Assembly: GCF_900111095.1 (NCBI RefSeq)
Contig: NZ_FOGB01000001.1
Span: forward strand, 372,001-436,000
Direction of reading: 5' to 3'
Source: Amphritea atlantica
Lineage (GTDB): Bacteria > Pseudomonadota > Gammaproteobacteria > Pseudomonadales > Balneatricaceae
DNA length: 64,000 nucleotides
The notes below the pieces were generated by a model. That model did no database searches, was not told the DNA's origin, and saw only the letters and a program-made list of their open reading frames with translations. Numbering within the stretch: the first letter of the stretch is position 1; each line of letters starts with the position of its first letter. The position numbers and the translations under genes were made by a program. Positions 33,714-41,462 of this stretch are shown piece by piece.

Positions 33714-34628
33714 ATGGCGACCGAGTATCTTGACTGGACCTCGCTCGAAGCTGTAGCCGACCCCGCTGATGATCAACCAGCGTTAGATTCATCCGGGCGG
33801 AATAGCGGCAGCAGTGAGCAGCCCCGGCAGCGTGCGTTAACTGACCTGCTGGAGATGGACGATGTTCCGGATGAGCTGAAACAACTGGTCAATCGTCAGC
33901 GGGAGCTGGAGCAGCAGCTGGATCAACTGACGGGCAGCACGCCGTTGCCGGACTGGAATGAACAGCGCTTTGTGATGCCCCAGCATAGTGCTGAATCCCG
34001 GCTGGCAGATAAACACAAAGCGCAGCGTCTGGAGGAAAATCGCAGCCGTGTCAGGCAGCAGCTTAATCAACGACAGCTATCACGTTTGCAACTTGAACGG
34101 GGGCTGAAAGAGGCTGAGCTCGCCCGGCATGAAAAACTCAGGCAGAAAAAAACTCAGACTCTGCAGTTGCAGCAGCGTCTGAGTCAACTGGAGTTGGAAA
34201 AGCAGAGGGCGCAACGGCATAAGGCGCTGATCAGGTTAAAAGAGCTTCAGCGGCAGCTCGATCAGAACTATCAGCGACAGCAACGAATACTGAAACGTGC
34301 GTTACACCAGCGTCAGGAACTGAGACAGGCGACGGTGCGGGAGATGGCTAAAAGGCAGCGTCTGCAACAGGCCAGTGTGGCTCAGCGGCAGGAACAGCAG
34401 CAATGGCAGGCCCGGAGAGCCCGCTTGCAGGTGATGCAGAAAGCGGCTCTGGCAGAGGCGCGGATGCAGGCGCGGCAGCAGCAGGAGGATATGCTTGAAT
34501 CGCTTATCCGCCGTGCTGAAACACAGCGTGAGCAACGCCTGGCCGAATTATCCCGGCAGCGGCAAGCGGTTCGCGCGGAAGAGAGACGAAAGGCTGCCAA
34601 ACAGGAACGAATGCAATTTTTCAGTTGA
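33714..34628 (+). CDS. Long coiled-coil protein of the cluster
   Basis: 304 residues. An acidic N-terminal part (LLEMDDVPDELKQLVNRQ) leads into continuous Gln/Arg/Leu-rich helix from about residue 55 to the end, with heptad-like leucines (LQQRLSQLELEKQ, LIRLKELQRQLDQNYQRQ). It is strongly basic in the second half. No catalytic motif, no signal peptide, no membrane segment. It could be a structural rod, ruler or filament core. Low-complexity composition makes family searches unreliable. Confidence 0.75.
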   Translation: MATEYLDWTSLEAVADPADDQPALDSSGRNSGSSEQPRQRALTDLLEMDDVPDELKQLVNRQRELEQQLDQLTGSTPLPDWNEQRFVMPQHSAESRLADKHKAQRLEENRSRVRQQLNQRQLSRLQLERGLKEAELARHEKLRQKKTQTLQLQQRLSQLELEKQRAQRHKALIRLKELQRQLDQNYQRQQRILKRALHQRQELRQATVREMAKRQRLQQASVAQRQEQQQWQARRARLQVMQKAALAEARMQARQQQEDMLESLIRRAETQREQRLAELSRQRQAVRAEERRKAAKQERMQFFS

Positions 34629-34649
34629 TCAGGACCTGGAGAGATTTGA

Positions 34650-35315
34650 ATGGATGATGTAGCGAAAGGGCAAAATCTGGATGATTTTCTGATCAATCTG
34701 GCGGATGGGCTGAGTAAGGCTCAAAGCCGGTTGAATCAATATCCGGTCATGAATGCGATGGGGCAGCAAAGCATGGTCTACCACATCCCCCGTATGGAGT
34801 TTGAACTCAAACTGCAGATGACTGCGTCAGAGGCGCCGGCATCGTCCGGGTCGGGTGGACGCCTGCCACTGCAGAAAAAATCCCGGGTGCAATTTTTACC
34901 GGTGAAAGCATCACAACAACACAGTAGTAGCTCTGCCACCAGTATTATCAAAGGGGTGTTTGTTGCAGCTCCGCTTGATTCTACCGTGGCGCAGGTTCAG
35001 CTCAGCCTCAGTGTTGAGAAGAAGAGTGCGCGCAAAGCTCAGGTTAACATTGTTGTTCAGGCGGCCCCGGGTCACTCGGTGCAGGGGGCTGTTGTGGAGC
35101 TAAATATTGATCGCGAGCTGTCGGAAAAGCTCAATAAGACCCCGTTAAAACCCGCCACCCGACTTGAACAGGCCTCTCTGGCGTTGAATCAGGAGGGCAA
35201 AGCTTCAACGGAGCTGATGATCTCCAATCAGGAGTCAGAAGGGCAGATTATCGCCCTGATAGCCGATCTTTTCGGGCAGACTCAGACACTTTTGTACCGC
35301 TTTGAGCAGGGATGA
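34650..35315 (+). CDS. Degenerate cluster paralogue with C-terminal Ig-like domain
   Basis: 221 residues. The N-terminus (LDDFLINLADGLSKAQSRLN) matches the AQ-helix of the paralogues, and YHIPRMEFELKLQM matches the strand after the FYxF signature, which itself is degraded. A Ser-rich linker precedes a C-terminal ~100-residue beta domain (TSIIKGVFVAAPLDSTVAQV onward) with strand pattern like an Ig/bacterial-repeat domain. Probably a subunit where the conserved family part was shortened and fused to a beta-sandwich. Function unknown. Confidence 0.7.
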   Translation: MDDVAKGQNLDDFLINLADGLSKAQSRLNQYPVMNAMGQQSMVYHIPRMEFELKLQMTASEAPASSGSGGRLPLQKKSRVQFLPVKASQQHSSSSATSIIKGVFVAAPLDSTVAQVQLSLSVEKKSARKAQVNIVVQAAPGHSVQGAVVELNIDRELSEKLNKTPLKPATRLEQASLALNQEGKASTELMISNQESEGQIIALIADLFGQTQTLLYRFEQG

Positions 35316-35321
35316 TGACCT

Positions 35322-36605
35322 ATGGCAATCAAAATCAAAGCCGCATTACGGAACAGCGATAATAAAGCGTTGGGCAGTACCGATGCACAGCTGTTTTTCT
35401 ATACCCTGAATGGCGGGACAAAGCTCATTGCATCGGGGCGTAGCAGTGCAAACGGTGCACTGACTATGTCGACTAATACCCGTATCAGTGATTTTTTACC
35501 CCGCGTTCTGCTGAAGGTTAAACTGAATAATAAGTGGGTGAATGCCAGTAATACCCCAAAATCCTACAGCCAGGCGACCATTGATTTCGGCACGGTAAAA
35601 CTGAGCAGTGAGCCTGTGCTGACGCTGGCGACAACCACTTTACATGCTATTCCGGCAGTTACTGCAGGTGCCACAGCGGTCGCTGCTGATACTAATAAGC
35701 TCAGGTTATTAGAAACTCAGAATCTAAAACTGACCAATGAGACGAAAAATCTGACGGAGCAGTTGAAGAGCAAAGAAAAGGCGCGCAAGTCACTGGAGAC
35801 AGAGCTGCAGAGCCGTCCCACTGTGCAGATGCTGAATGCCGAGAAAACTCAGGTCAGGGATTTAACCGCGCAACTTAAGGCGAGGGACGAGCGGATTACC
35901 CAGCTGGAGAGGGGGAGCGGACAACTGAGTGAGATCAGCCGTCAGCTGGAACTGAAAGAGCAACAGCGTAAGCAGCTGGAGGTTGAGCTCAATAAACGGC
36001 CCACAGTTGAGATGCTCAACATACAGAAGGGGTTGGTGACCGATCTTAAGGGCCAGCTTAAGTTGAAAGACAACCGCATAGCGGAGCTGGAAGAGCGGAT
36101 TAGCCGGGGTGGGGCTACAGTCCCGATCAAATCAACAACCGTTAAAAGTGAAGATCTGATCTTTTCTACATCCCAGGCGATCTCTCGTGCCAGTGACAAA
36201 CTGGTTAAACAGGGAGGCTATCGCATCAGCAAAGCCAGCGTCGATCTGAAAGTTGTGGCGTCAGCTAACCACACCGATCTGATGTTGTTTGAAAGTGCGG
36301 ATGACCTTGCCCGTATCCCCTCAAACTGCTTTGGCAACGTCAGCTTCGATATTGATCTGACCGATACCGGGGATACCGAAACTCCCGCCGCTACCGATCT
36401 TACAATGCCTGATGTTACGGGCTATACCCGCCAGCTTGCCGAGCGAAAACTGGATGGATTACAGGATCAGCTGTTCTGGTATGAACAGCAGTTATCTGAA
36501 AAAGATCCTTTTTCCGCCGGGCAGATCATTCGTCAGCATCCGAAAGCAAATACCCCATTGCAACCTGATACTCAGATCATTCTGATCATTGGTGTCGGTA
36601 TCTGA
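35322..36605 (+). CDS. Multidomain cluster protein: beta domain, coiled coil, degenerate paralogue domain, PASTA
   Basis: 427 residues, no signal peptide. Residues 1-95 look like a transthyretin-type beta domain; 125-262 is a coiled coil with an internal repeat (ELQSRPTVQML at 161 and ELNKRPTVEML at 222, each followed by a QLKxRDxRI heptad stretch); 277-350 resembles the paralogue body (STSQAISRASDKL, ISKASVDLKVV); 361-427 is a PASTA domain (MPDVTGYTRQLAERKL, IIRQHPKANTPLQPDTQI). It starts seven bases after the previous gene. It seems to link several parts of the presumed assembly. Confidence 0.75.
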   Translation: MAIKIKAALRNSDNKALGSTDAQLFFYTLNGGTKLIASGRSSANGALTMSTNTRISDFLPRVLLKVKLNNKWVNASNTPKSYSQATIDFGTVKLSSEPVLTLATTTLHAIPAVTAGATAVAADTNKLRLLETQNLKLTNETKNLTEQLKSKEKARKSLETELQSRPTVQMLNAEKTQVRDLTAQLKARDERITQLERGSGQLSEISRQLELKEQQRKQLEVELNKRPTVEMLNIQKGLVTDLKGQLKLKDNRIAELEERISRGGATVPIKSTTVKSEDLIFSTSQAISRASDKLVKQGGYRISKASVDLKVVASANHTDLMLFESADDLARIPSNCFGNVSFDIDLTDTGDTETPAATDLTMPDVTGYTRQLAERKLDGLQDQLFWYEQQLSEKDPFSAGQIIRQHPKANTPLQPDTQIILIIGVGI

Positions 36606-36622
36606 TTATCAAGGAGACAATT

Positions 36623-37198
36623 ATGGCAGATAACCCGTTTTCAACCGTACTGGCTGCCCCGTTGGGCGACATGATTGCCGAGATGGGGATTGGTGTTGCT
36701 CAGGCGCAATATGCGATCGATGCAAAAACCATTGAGAATCTGAAACAGATCTACAGTCTGGATGATGAGCTGCTGAAAGAGATGCGCCGTATCGGCTACC
36801 GGCCCACCTGGTATGTGATACCGGAGGCTGAAGCCGAGATCAGCATGGCACTGACGATACAGCAGACAACAGGCAGCGACCGGAAAGTTAAAACTGAGAT
36901 CAGAGGTACCTCGGTTGATGCTTCATATCAGAATCAGTATGACTTCAAAATAGAGGGCGCCAGCACGCTGAAACTGACATTCAGACCAGTTCCTGCGCCG
37001 CTGGAGATTGATAACATGCAGGTTGTTCCGCTGCTGTCAGGCATTCCTCTGGGAGAAGCTAAAGCGCTGCTGGAGAAGATCGGTATCGAGTACAAGGTTT
37101 CCAGGGCAAACGCAAAAGACAGCGATATTGTTGCCTCGACGACGCCTGTGGCTGGGTCATTTATCGATGCAGGCAAACACATCTTGGTAGGCGTATAA
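36623..37198 (+). CDS. Cluster paralogue 5 fused to a C-terminal PASTA domain
   Basis: 191 residues. Residues 1-130 follow the family: APLGDMIAEMGIGVAQAQYA helix, RRIGYRPTWYVIPEAEAEIS in place of LGFxPTFYxF, YQNQYDFKIEGASTLKLTF and PVPAP. Residues ~134-191 form a PASTA unit: VVPLLSGIPLGEAKALLEKI, then IVASTTPVAGSFIDAGKHI. PASTA domains usually sit outside the cell on Ser/Thr kinases and penicillin-binding proteins, but no export signal is present here. Confidence 0.8.
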   Translation: MADNPFSTVLAAPLGDMIAEMGIGVAQAQYAIDAKTIENLKQIYSLDDELLKEMRRIGYRPTWYVIPEAEAEISMALTIQQTTGSDRKVKTEIRGTSVDASYQNQYDFKIEGASTLKLTFRPVPAPLEIDNMQVVPLLSGIPLGEAKALLEKIGIEYKVSRANAKDSDIVASTTPVAGSFIDAGKHILVGV

Positions 37199-37216
37199 GC
37201 GCCTGAGGAGTCTGGA

Positions 37217-37570
37217 ATGAGTAATGGAGGTCAGCGGATCGAATCGCTGTTAAGACGCATTTCACAGCAACAAAATGCGCCGGCTGGGGAGATGTTTGAT
37301 CTGCAAAATCCGATAGCCGGAGGTTTAGGCCGGGTCAGCTCAATGAGCCTGATCAATAACAGTCGGCAGAATCAACAGGGCTTCAGCAGTCTGATCTCAA
37401 CCATGAGAATGCTGCATGATATGCCGGGACAAAACTCCCAACAGCTACAACGGAATCTGGATCAGCAGTCGGCATGGCCTGACCCCAACGCAGTTCCGAT
37501 GCCTCCAGGGGATAGTCAGTTCGATACAGAACCGGATCCTGCGACAGATGGAGATGAAGAGCCCGATTAA
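37217..37570 (+). CDS. Small Gln/Asn/Asp-rich protein of the cluster
   Basis: 117 residues, likely disordered: a short N-terminal helix (RIESLLRRISQQQ), a Gly/Ser/Asn middle (GLGRVSSMSLINNSRQNQQG), a QQLQRNLDQQSAWP segment and an acidic tail (DPATDGDEEPD). It follows paralogue 5 with a GAGGAG site. Possible linker, assembly factor or cargo tag; no family recognised. Confidence 0.65.
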   Translation: MSNGGQRIESLLRRISQQQNAPAGEMFDLQNPIAGGLGRVSSMSLINNSRQNQQGFSSLISTMRMLHDMPGQNSQQLQRNLDQQSAWPDPNAVPMPPGDSQFDTEPDPATDGDEEPD

Positions 37571-37654
37571 TAACCCCAACCGAAACACGAGCTGGTAAAT
37601 CCCGCTTTGCCAGCCTGAGGTCCCGGTGTTAGTTAAACGTTAAGGAGTAAACCG

Positions 37655-39796
37655 ATGTGCAATGATGTGTGCGAAGCCAGTACTCCGGGCGCTGATGTCA
37701 GTCAGGAGTTTGCCTGTATCAGTGATGCGGTGAACTATTCTGAGATTTATAACCAGCAGATTGATGATGTCCGCAATGTGGAACGCAATGAGCGAACCCG
37801 GACCGCAGGTGTATTTCTCTATCGAATCGCCAATTTCGATTATCCATTGGTTCGGGTCGAGCTGGATGCCTATCGTCAGGCGAATGGTCCGACCACTATC
37901 GGCGAACTGGCGCAGGTGCTGCATCTTGAACGCGCGACCCTTTTTAACCGTATTCTGGACTGGCATGCGGGGCCTAATGGTCATGTCAGAGCGTTTCTCT
38001 ACCGGCGTTATGTGGGGGGAGATGCGACCACGGTCGAGGATCAGGTTGCCGCTTTGCGAGAGATCAGGCAGGGCGGCTCAGGTGTGCCTGTTTATCATCG
38101 CTGGCGATTACCCTCTGGCAGGAATTACCGCCTGATTTTGCCAAGAAGTGAAGCCCTGGAGCAGGAGATCGCCCTGAATCGTACCGCTCTGGTTTCCGCA
38201 GATATTCAGCAACTCAGCGCGTTACTGTCTGCTGAGATGGATGACGCTATGGCTAAAGCGGAGCGGGTCGCTGCAAATCAACAGGCGCTGGGGAGGATTC
38301 TGCAGCCATACAGACAGGAGTTGGGAGCGCTTGAGCTGTTAATGGAGTTTATCGATCTGGCTGAGGTTAACCCCGACTCAGCTTACTCCTCATCTGAGCA
38401 GGCGAAGATCGATACGCTGCAGAGTAAACTCAATACGCTGAAAGGTCATGCCGACAGCACATTTGGACGCGAGCCCACTCAGAGAGCCCGCTCACTGCAG
38501 CAGGCGATCAGACGGGATACCGATAGTCTGTATTCAATGCTGGAAGGTGACAGTCGTTTGAATGAACTACTGGCCCAGGCTTGCGATAGTGATTCAATGA
38601 TTACCAGCAGTTTTATGCATGGTGTCTATAGCAAGCTGGGTGCCTGTTACCGGGTTCTCATGACCAGCAATCATGCTGAAACATTGATAACTGAACGTTT
38701 GCAGCCGGCCCTGGAGATGATTGTCAGTAATGAGTGGCGCAGTTTTGTCAATCCATCCTGTCTGGCTACCGTTGCCGGAAAGCTGAGTATTGTGCCAACC
38801 ATTGCCGGTAACCTGCCGGGACCACCGTCGTTACTGATGGTGGTGATGGAAGCATCAATGCCAAAAATAATACAGATGGCTTCACTCGCTCCCAGTGCCG
38901 GGCGTATTTTGCGTGACCTTACAGTCGAGGTCACCGCTGAGTTAATTGGCATGGTGGGTTCGAATAAGGGTGAATTTATCCGTCGCCTGAGCTCATCCGA
39001 TCCTGAAGAGGTCTTACAGGTGAAAGAGTGGAGTCGGGGGGTAGTCAACTCCGAGGTAATGAGCAGCCCAGGCTGGGGCGTTTTCATGTCGATGATTACC
39101 GGCATCCTCTTTCTCAATGCTTTCGTCAGTGCCGCGACTACCACGACTGACAGTATGATTACCCGAATTCGCTTATGGGGAGACACGGTGGCTCAGTTTT
39201 CCAACTTTGCTAACTCGCTGATCCAGGCGCTACAGCGGTTTAAGTTTGTTCGTCAGGGCGTACTCGGAACCGCCGGGACAAGCCGGGTGTTGGGCATTAT
39301 TGGATCTCTGGCAGCGATCGCCTCCAGCACTGCGCTGATGGCCGAAGAGTATCGCACCCGGGATTATGCCGGTATGACGGTGGCAGGCTTTGGCTTGGCC
39401 AGTGGTGTTCTGAGTCTGGCTGGATTTATGTTGTGGATGTCTGCAGGAACAATAGAAGTGCCCCCATTGGCCGCGGTGCTATTTGTAGCGGCCCTGATCG
39501 TGGGCCTGGTCGGAGCCATTATCGGGCTGTTCACCTCGGATTCCAATGGTGAAGCGTTGGTTGAGGGGCTGGTTGAGCATATGGCTGACGCCGACCTGTT
39601 CTCCCGGCAGCTACGTGGTGATTCGCGCCTGAATCGCTATTATGAGGATGTCAGACGATACCATCACAGTGTCACCATTAATGACCTGCGCAGTAGTGCC
39701 AGAACGGCACTGAACTATCTGTTTGGTCTTGATCAGATCACAGATTCAGAAAAACGGGAGCAGACCGTCGATTTGATCGACTCACTGATTGCGTAG
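37655..39796 (+). CDS. Large protein with C-terminal Gly-rich hydrophobic segments; last gene of cluster
   Basis: 713 residues, start with AAGGAG upstream. Residues ~1-330 are soluble and mostly helical, with LRLERATLF-like basic patches and a long coiled stretch (~185-310). From ~370 hydrophobic stretches appear (VAGKLSIVPTIAGNLPGPPS), and four glycine/alanine-rich candidate membrane helices lie at ~474-497, 543-560, 572-598 and 605-628, followed by an ~85-residue polar tail. No signal peptide. This soluble-head, hydrophobic-tail plan is seen in pore-forming colicin-like or VasX-like toxins and in some injected effectors, but no motif proves it. Confidence 0.75.
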   Translation: MCNDVCEASTPGADVSQEFACISDAVNYSEIYNQQIDDVRNVERNERTRTAGVFLYRIANFDYPLVRVELDAYRQANGPTTIGELAQVLHLERATLFNRILDWHAGPNGHVRAFLYRRYVGGDATTVEDQVAALREIRQGGSGVPVYHRWRLPSGRNYRLILPRSEALEQEIALNRTALVSADIQQLSALLSAEMDDAMAKAERVAANQQALGRILQPYRQELGALELLMEFIDLAEVNPDSAYSSSEQAKIDTLQSKLNTLKGHADSTFGREPTQRARSLQQAIRRDTDSLYSMLEGDSRLNELLAQACDSDSMITSSFMHGVYSKLGACYRVLMTSNHAETLITERLQPALEMIVSNEWRSFVNPSCLATVAGKLSIVPTIAGNLPGPPSLLMVVMEASMPKIIQMASLAPSAGRILRDLTVEVTAELIGMVGSNKGEFIRRLSSSDPEEVLQVKEWSRGVVNSEVMSSPGWGVFMSMITGILFLNAFVSAATTTTDSMITRIRLWGDTVAQFSNFANSLIQALQRFKFVRQGVLGTAGTSRVLGIIGSLAAIASSTALMAEEYRTRDYAGMTVAGFGLASGVLSLAGFMLWMSAGTIEVPPLAAVLFVAALIVGLVGAIIGLFTSDSNGEALVEGLVEHMADADLFSRQLRGDSRLNRYYEDVRRYHHSVTINDLRSSARTALNYLFGLDQITDSEKREQTVDLIDSLIA

Positions 39797-39814
39797 CTGG
39801 GAGCTGGTTTAGCC

Positions 39815-40684
39815 TTAGCGTTTCAGTTGCTGAAACAGCACCCCACCGATGATGAGTATCAAGCCGATAACGGTTGAGATCATGATCGGTTCGTTGGCAA
39901 TTGTAGCGAGCAATATCAGAGACAGAGGTGGCGACAGATAGACCAGATTGCTTAGCTGGGCTGTGTTATCGGTCATTCGCATCGCCTGCATCCACAGCAG
40001 AAAGGCAAACCCCATTTCAAAGGTGCCGATATAGATGCCGCCAGCGACCGCCTGCCAGGGGATCAACGTCATTTCACCCTGCAGTAGCAGAAGGACACTC
40101 AGAATGGGCAGGCTCAGGCCAAAACATAGTAGTAGTGAGACGACGGCGTCTCTGGGCTTGCGGGTATTCAGAATCCAGTAACTGGCAAAAAAAACTGAAC
40201 TGCCCAGCCCCAGAGCGACCCCCAGGGGGTTTCTGAACTCCAGTGCCAGCAGATCTCCCCGGGTCGCGATAACCAGCACTCCGCCGTAAGCCAGCAGAAT
40301 GCTGATCACGTTTTTCAGGGTGAATTTTTGTCCCAGAAACGGTACTGCGAGAATGCTCAGCACCACCGCCCAGGTATAGTTCAGTGCCTGGGCCTGTTGC
40401 GCTGGTAGCCTATCGTATGCGGCGAACAGAATCAGATAATAAAGGGTTGGATTGAGCAGTGCTAACAGCAGAAAGTAACCGGGTGACTCTTGCAGATACT
40501 GGCGTGCCAGGGGAAGTTTACGCTGCGCAATGGTGGCTACCGAGAGAATAACAAAGGTCGTGGTTACAGCGATCCAGAGCATCTGCAACGGGCTGATGAT
40601 AGACAATGTCAGCTTAAATGCGGTGGCCACAGTGGACCACATCAGCACCACAGAGAGTGCCAGAATAAGTGAGGTGCGGCTCAA
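39815..40684 (-). CDS. DMT-superfamily (EamA) transporter
   Basis: 289 residues with ten predicted membrane helices in two EamA repeats; typical stretches are YDRLPAQQAQALNYTWAVVL and GTFEMGFAFLLWMQAMRMTD. Such proteins export amino acids or other metabolites. It lies 19 bases upstream, on the same strand, of the end of the Lrp-type regulator gene's transcript direction (Lrp gene is 5' of it), so the two probably form an operon, as commonly seen for amino acid exporters with Lrp regulators. Confidence 0.88.
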   Translation of the reverse strand: MSRTSLILALSVVLMWSTVATAFKLTLSIISPLQMLWIAVTTTFVILSVATIAQRKLPLARQYLQESPGYFLLLALLNPTLYYLILFAAYDRLPAQQAQALNYTWAVVLSILAVPFLGQKFTLKNVISILLAYGGVLVIATRGDLLALEFRNPLGVALGLGSSVFFASYWILNTRKPRDAVVSLLLCFGLSLPILSVLLLLQGEMTLIPWQAVAGGIYIGTFEMGFAFLLWMQAMRMTDNTAQLSNLVYLSPPLSLILLATIANEPIMISTVIGLILIIGGVLFQQLKR

Positions 40685-40703
40685 CGTGTTGTCTCAGAAC
40701 AGA

Positions 40704-41174
40704 TCAAAGCAGCTTCGATTCGATGTCTTTGACATCTTCCATCACGACAAAGGTGCTGGTTTGAGTGACATAGGGCAGAGAGGAGATTTTTTCCCCGAGC
40801 ACTTCGCGATAGGACTCCATTCCTGTGGTGCGGACTTTAAGCAGGTAATCAAAATTAGCGGCGATCATATGGCATTGTTCGATCTCAGGAATTTCACGAA
40901 CGGCAGCGTTGAATGCGTGCAAGGCTTTGGTTTTGGTATCACTCAGCGTTACCTGAACAAAGGCGACATGCTTTGTCCCGAGTTTTTTCTGGTCGACCAG
41001 AGCGATGTAACCGAGGATATAACCCTGTTCTTCCAGACGCTTCATACGGATCTGGCAGGGTGTTTTCGACAGACCGACCCGAGAAGCCAGTTCTGTGACT
41101 GTGATACGGGCATGTTTCTGCAGCTCACGCAGAATCGCCATATCCAGCTTGTCCAGTTTATCCAAATTATCCAT
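40704..41174 (-). CDS. Lrp/AsnC-family transcriptional regulator
   Basis: 156 residues. N-terminal helix-turn-helix (LDMAILRELQKHARITVTEL and LSKTPCQIRMKRLEEQGYI) followed by the RAM ligand domain (HVAFVQVTLS, HMIAANFDYLLKVRTTGMES). The first residues carry a small DKLDKLD repeat. It is divergent from the glutamate dehydrogenase gene over 288 bases and upstream of a DMT exporter. By analogy with PutR-type regulators it could control glutamate dehydrogenase, proline catabolism or the exporter; inference only. Confidence 0.92.
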   Translation of the reverse strand: MDNLDKLDKLDMAILRELQKHARITVTELASRVGLSKTPCQIRMKRLEEQGYILGYIALVDQKKLGTKHVAFVQVTLSDTKTKALHAFNAAVREIPEIEQCHMIAANFDYLLKVRTTGMESYREVLGEKISSLPYVTQTSTFVVMEDVKDIESKLL

Positions 41175-41462
41175 ACGATTTCACAGTTCTGGTTGTTCGT
41201 TTGTTTATTTGATCGTTATGAGAAGGATACGGCTAAAAAAAATAAAAATACAGTGAAAAAGACTTCTATTCTTTTCCTATACTTTGATATTAACTAATAC
41301 GTCCCGTTTTTTATGCCTATCCTATTACTCATACAGGAATAAGAAAAATGGGGTATCAGCGCCAACACCTCTGTTTCTTGGGCGTTGTATCAGCCGATAC
41401 AGAGAATAATAACAATCCGGTACCTGCCGGGCGTCGCGAGTGCTATCTGGAGTCTATACAAA

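Noticed and set aside
29613-39796. Prophage, R-body, gas vesicle or type VI secretion cluster
   Set aside because: No integrase, capsid, tail-sheath, VgrG/Hcp, Reb or Gvp sequence was recognised; composition matches the surroundings.
39820-39836. GTTTCAG-TTG-CTGAAAC hairpin as terminator for the cluster
   Set aside because: It lies in the coding end of the convergent DMT gene and has no T tract on either side.
40530-41297. 255-codon plus-strand open frame
   Set aside because: Antisense to the DMT transporter and Lrp genes, both of which are clear.
41385-41462. TTG start 26 codons upstream for glutamate dehydrogenase
   Set aside because: No ribosome site; ATG 41463 has GGAG at good distance.
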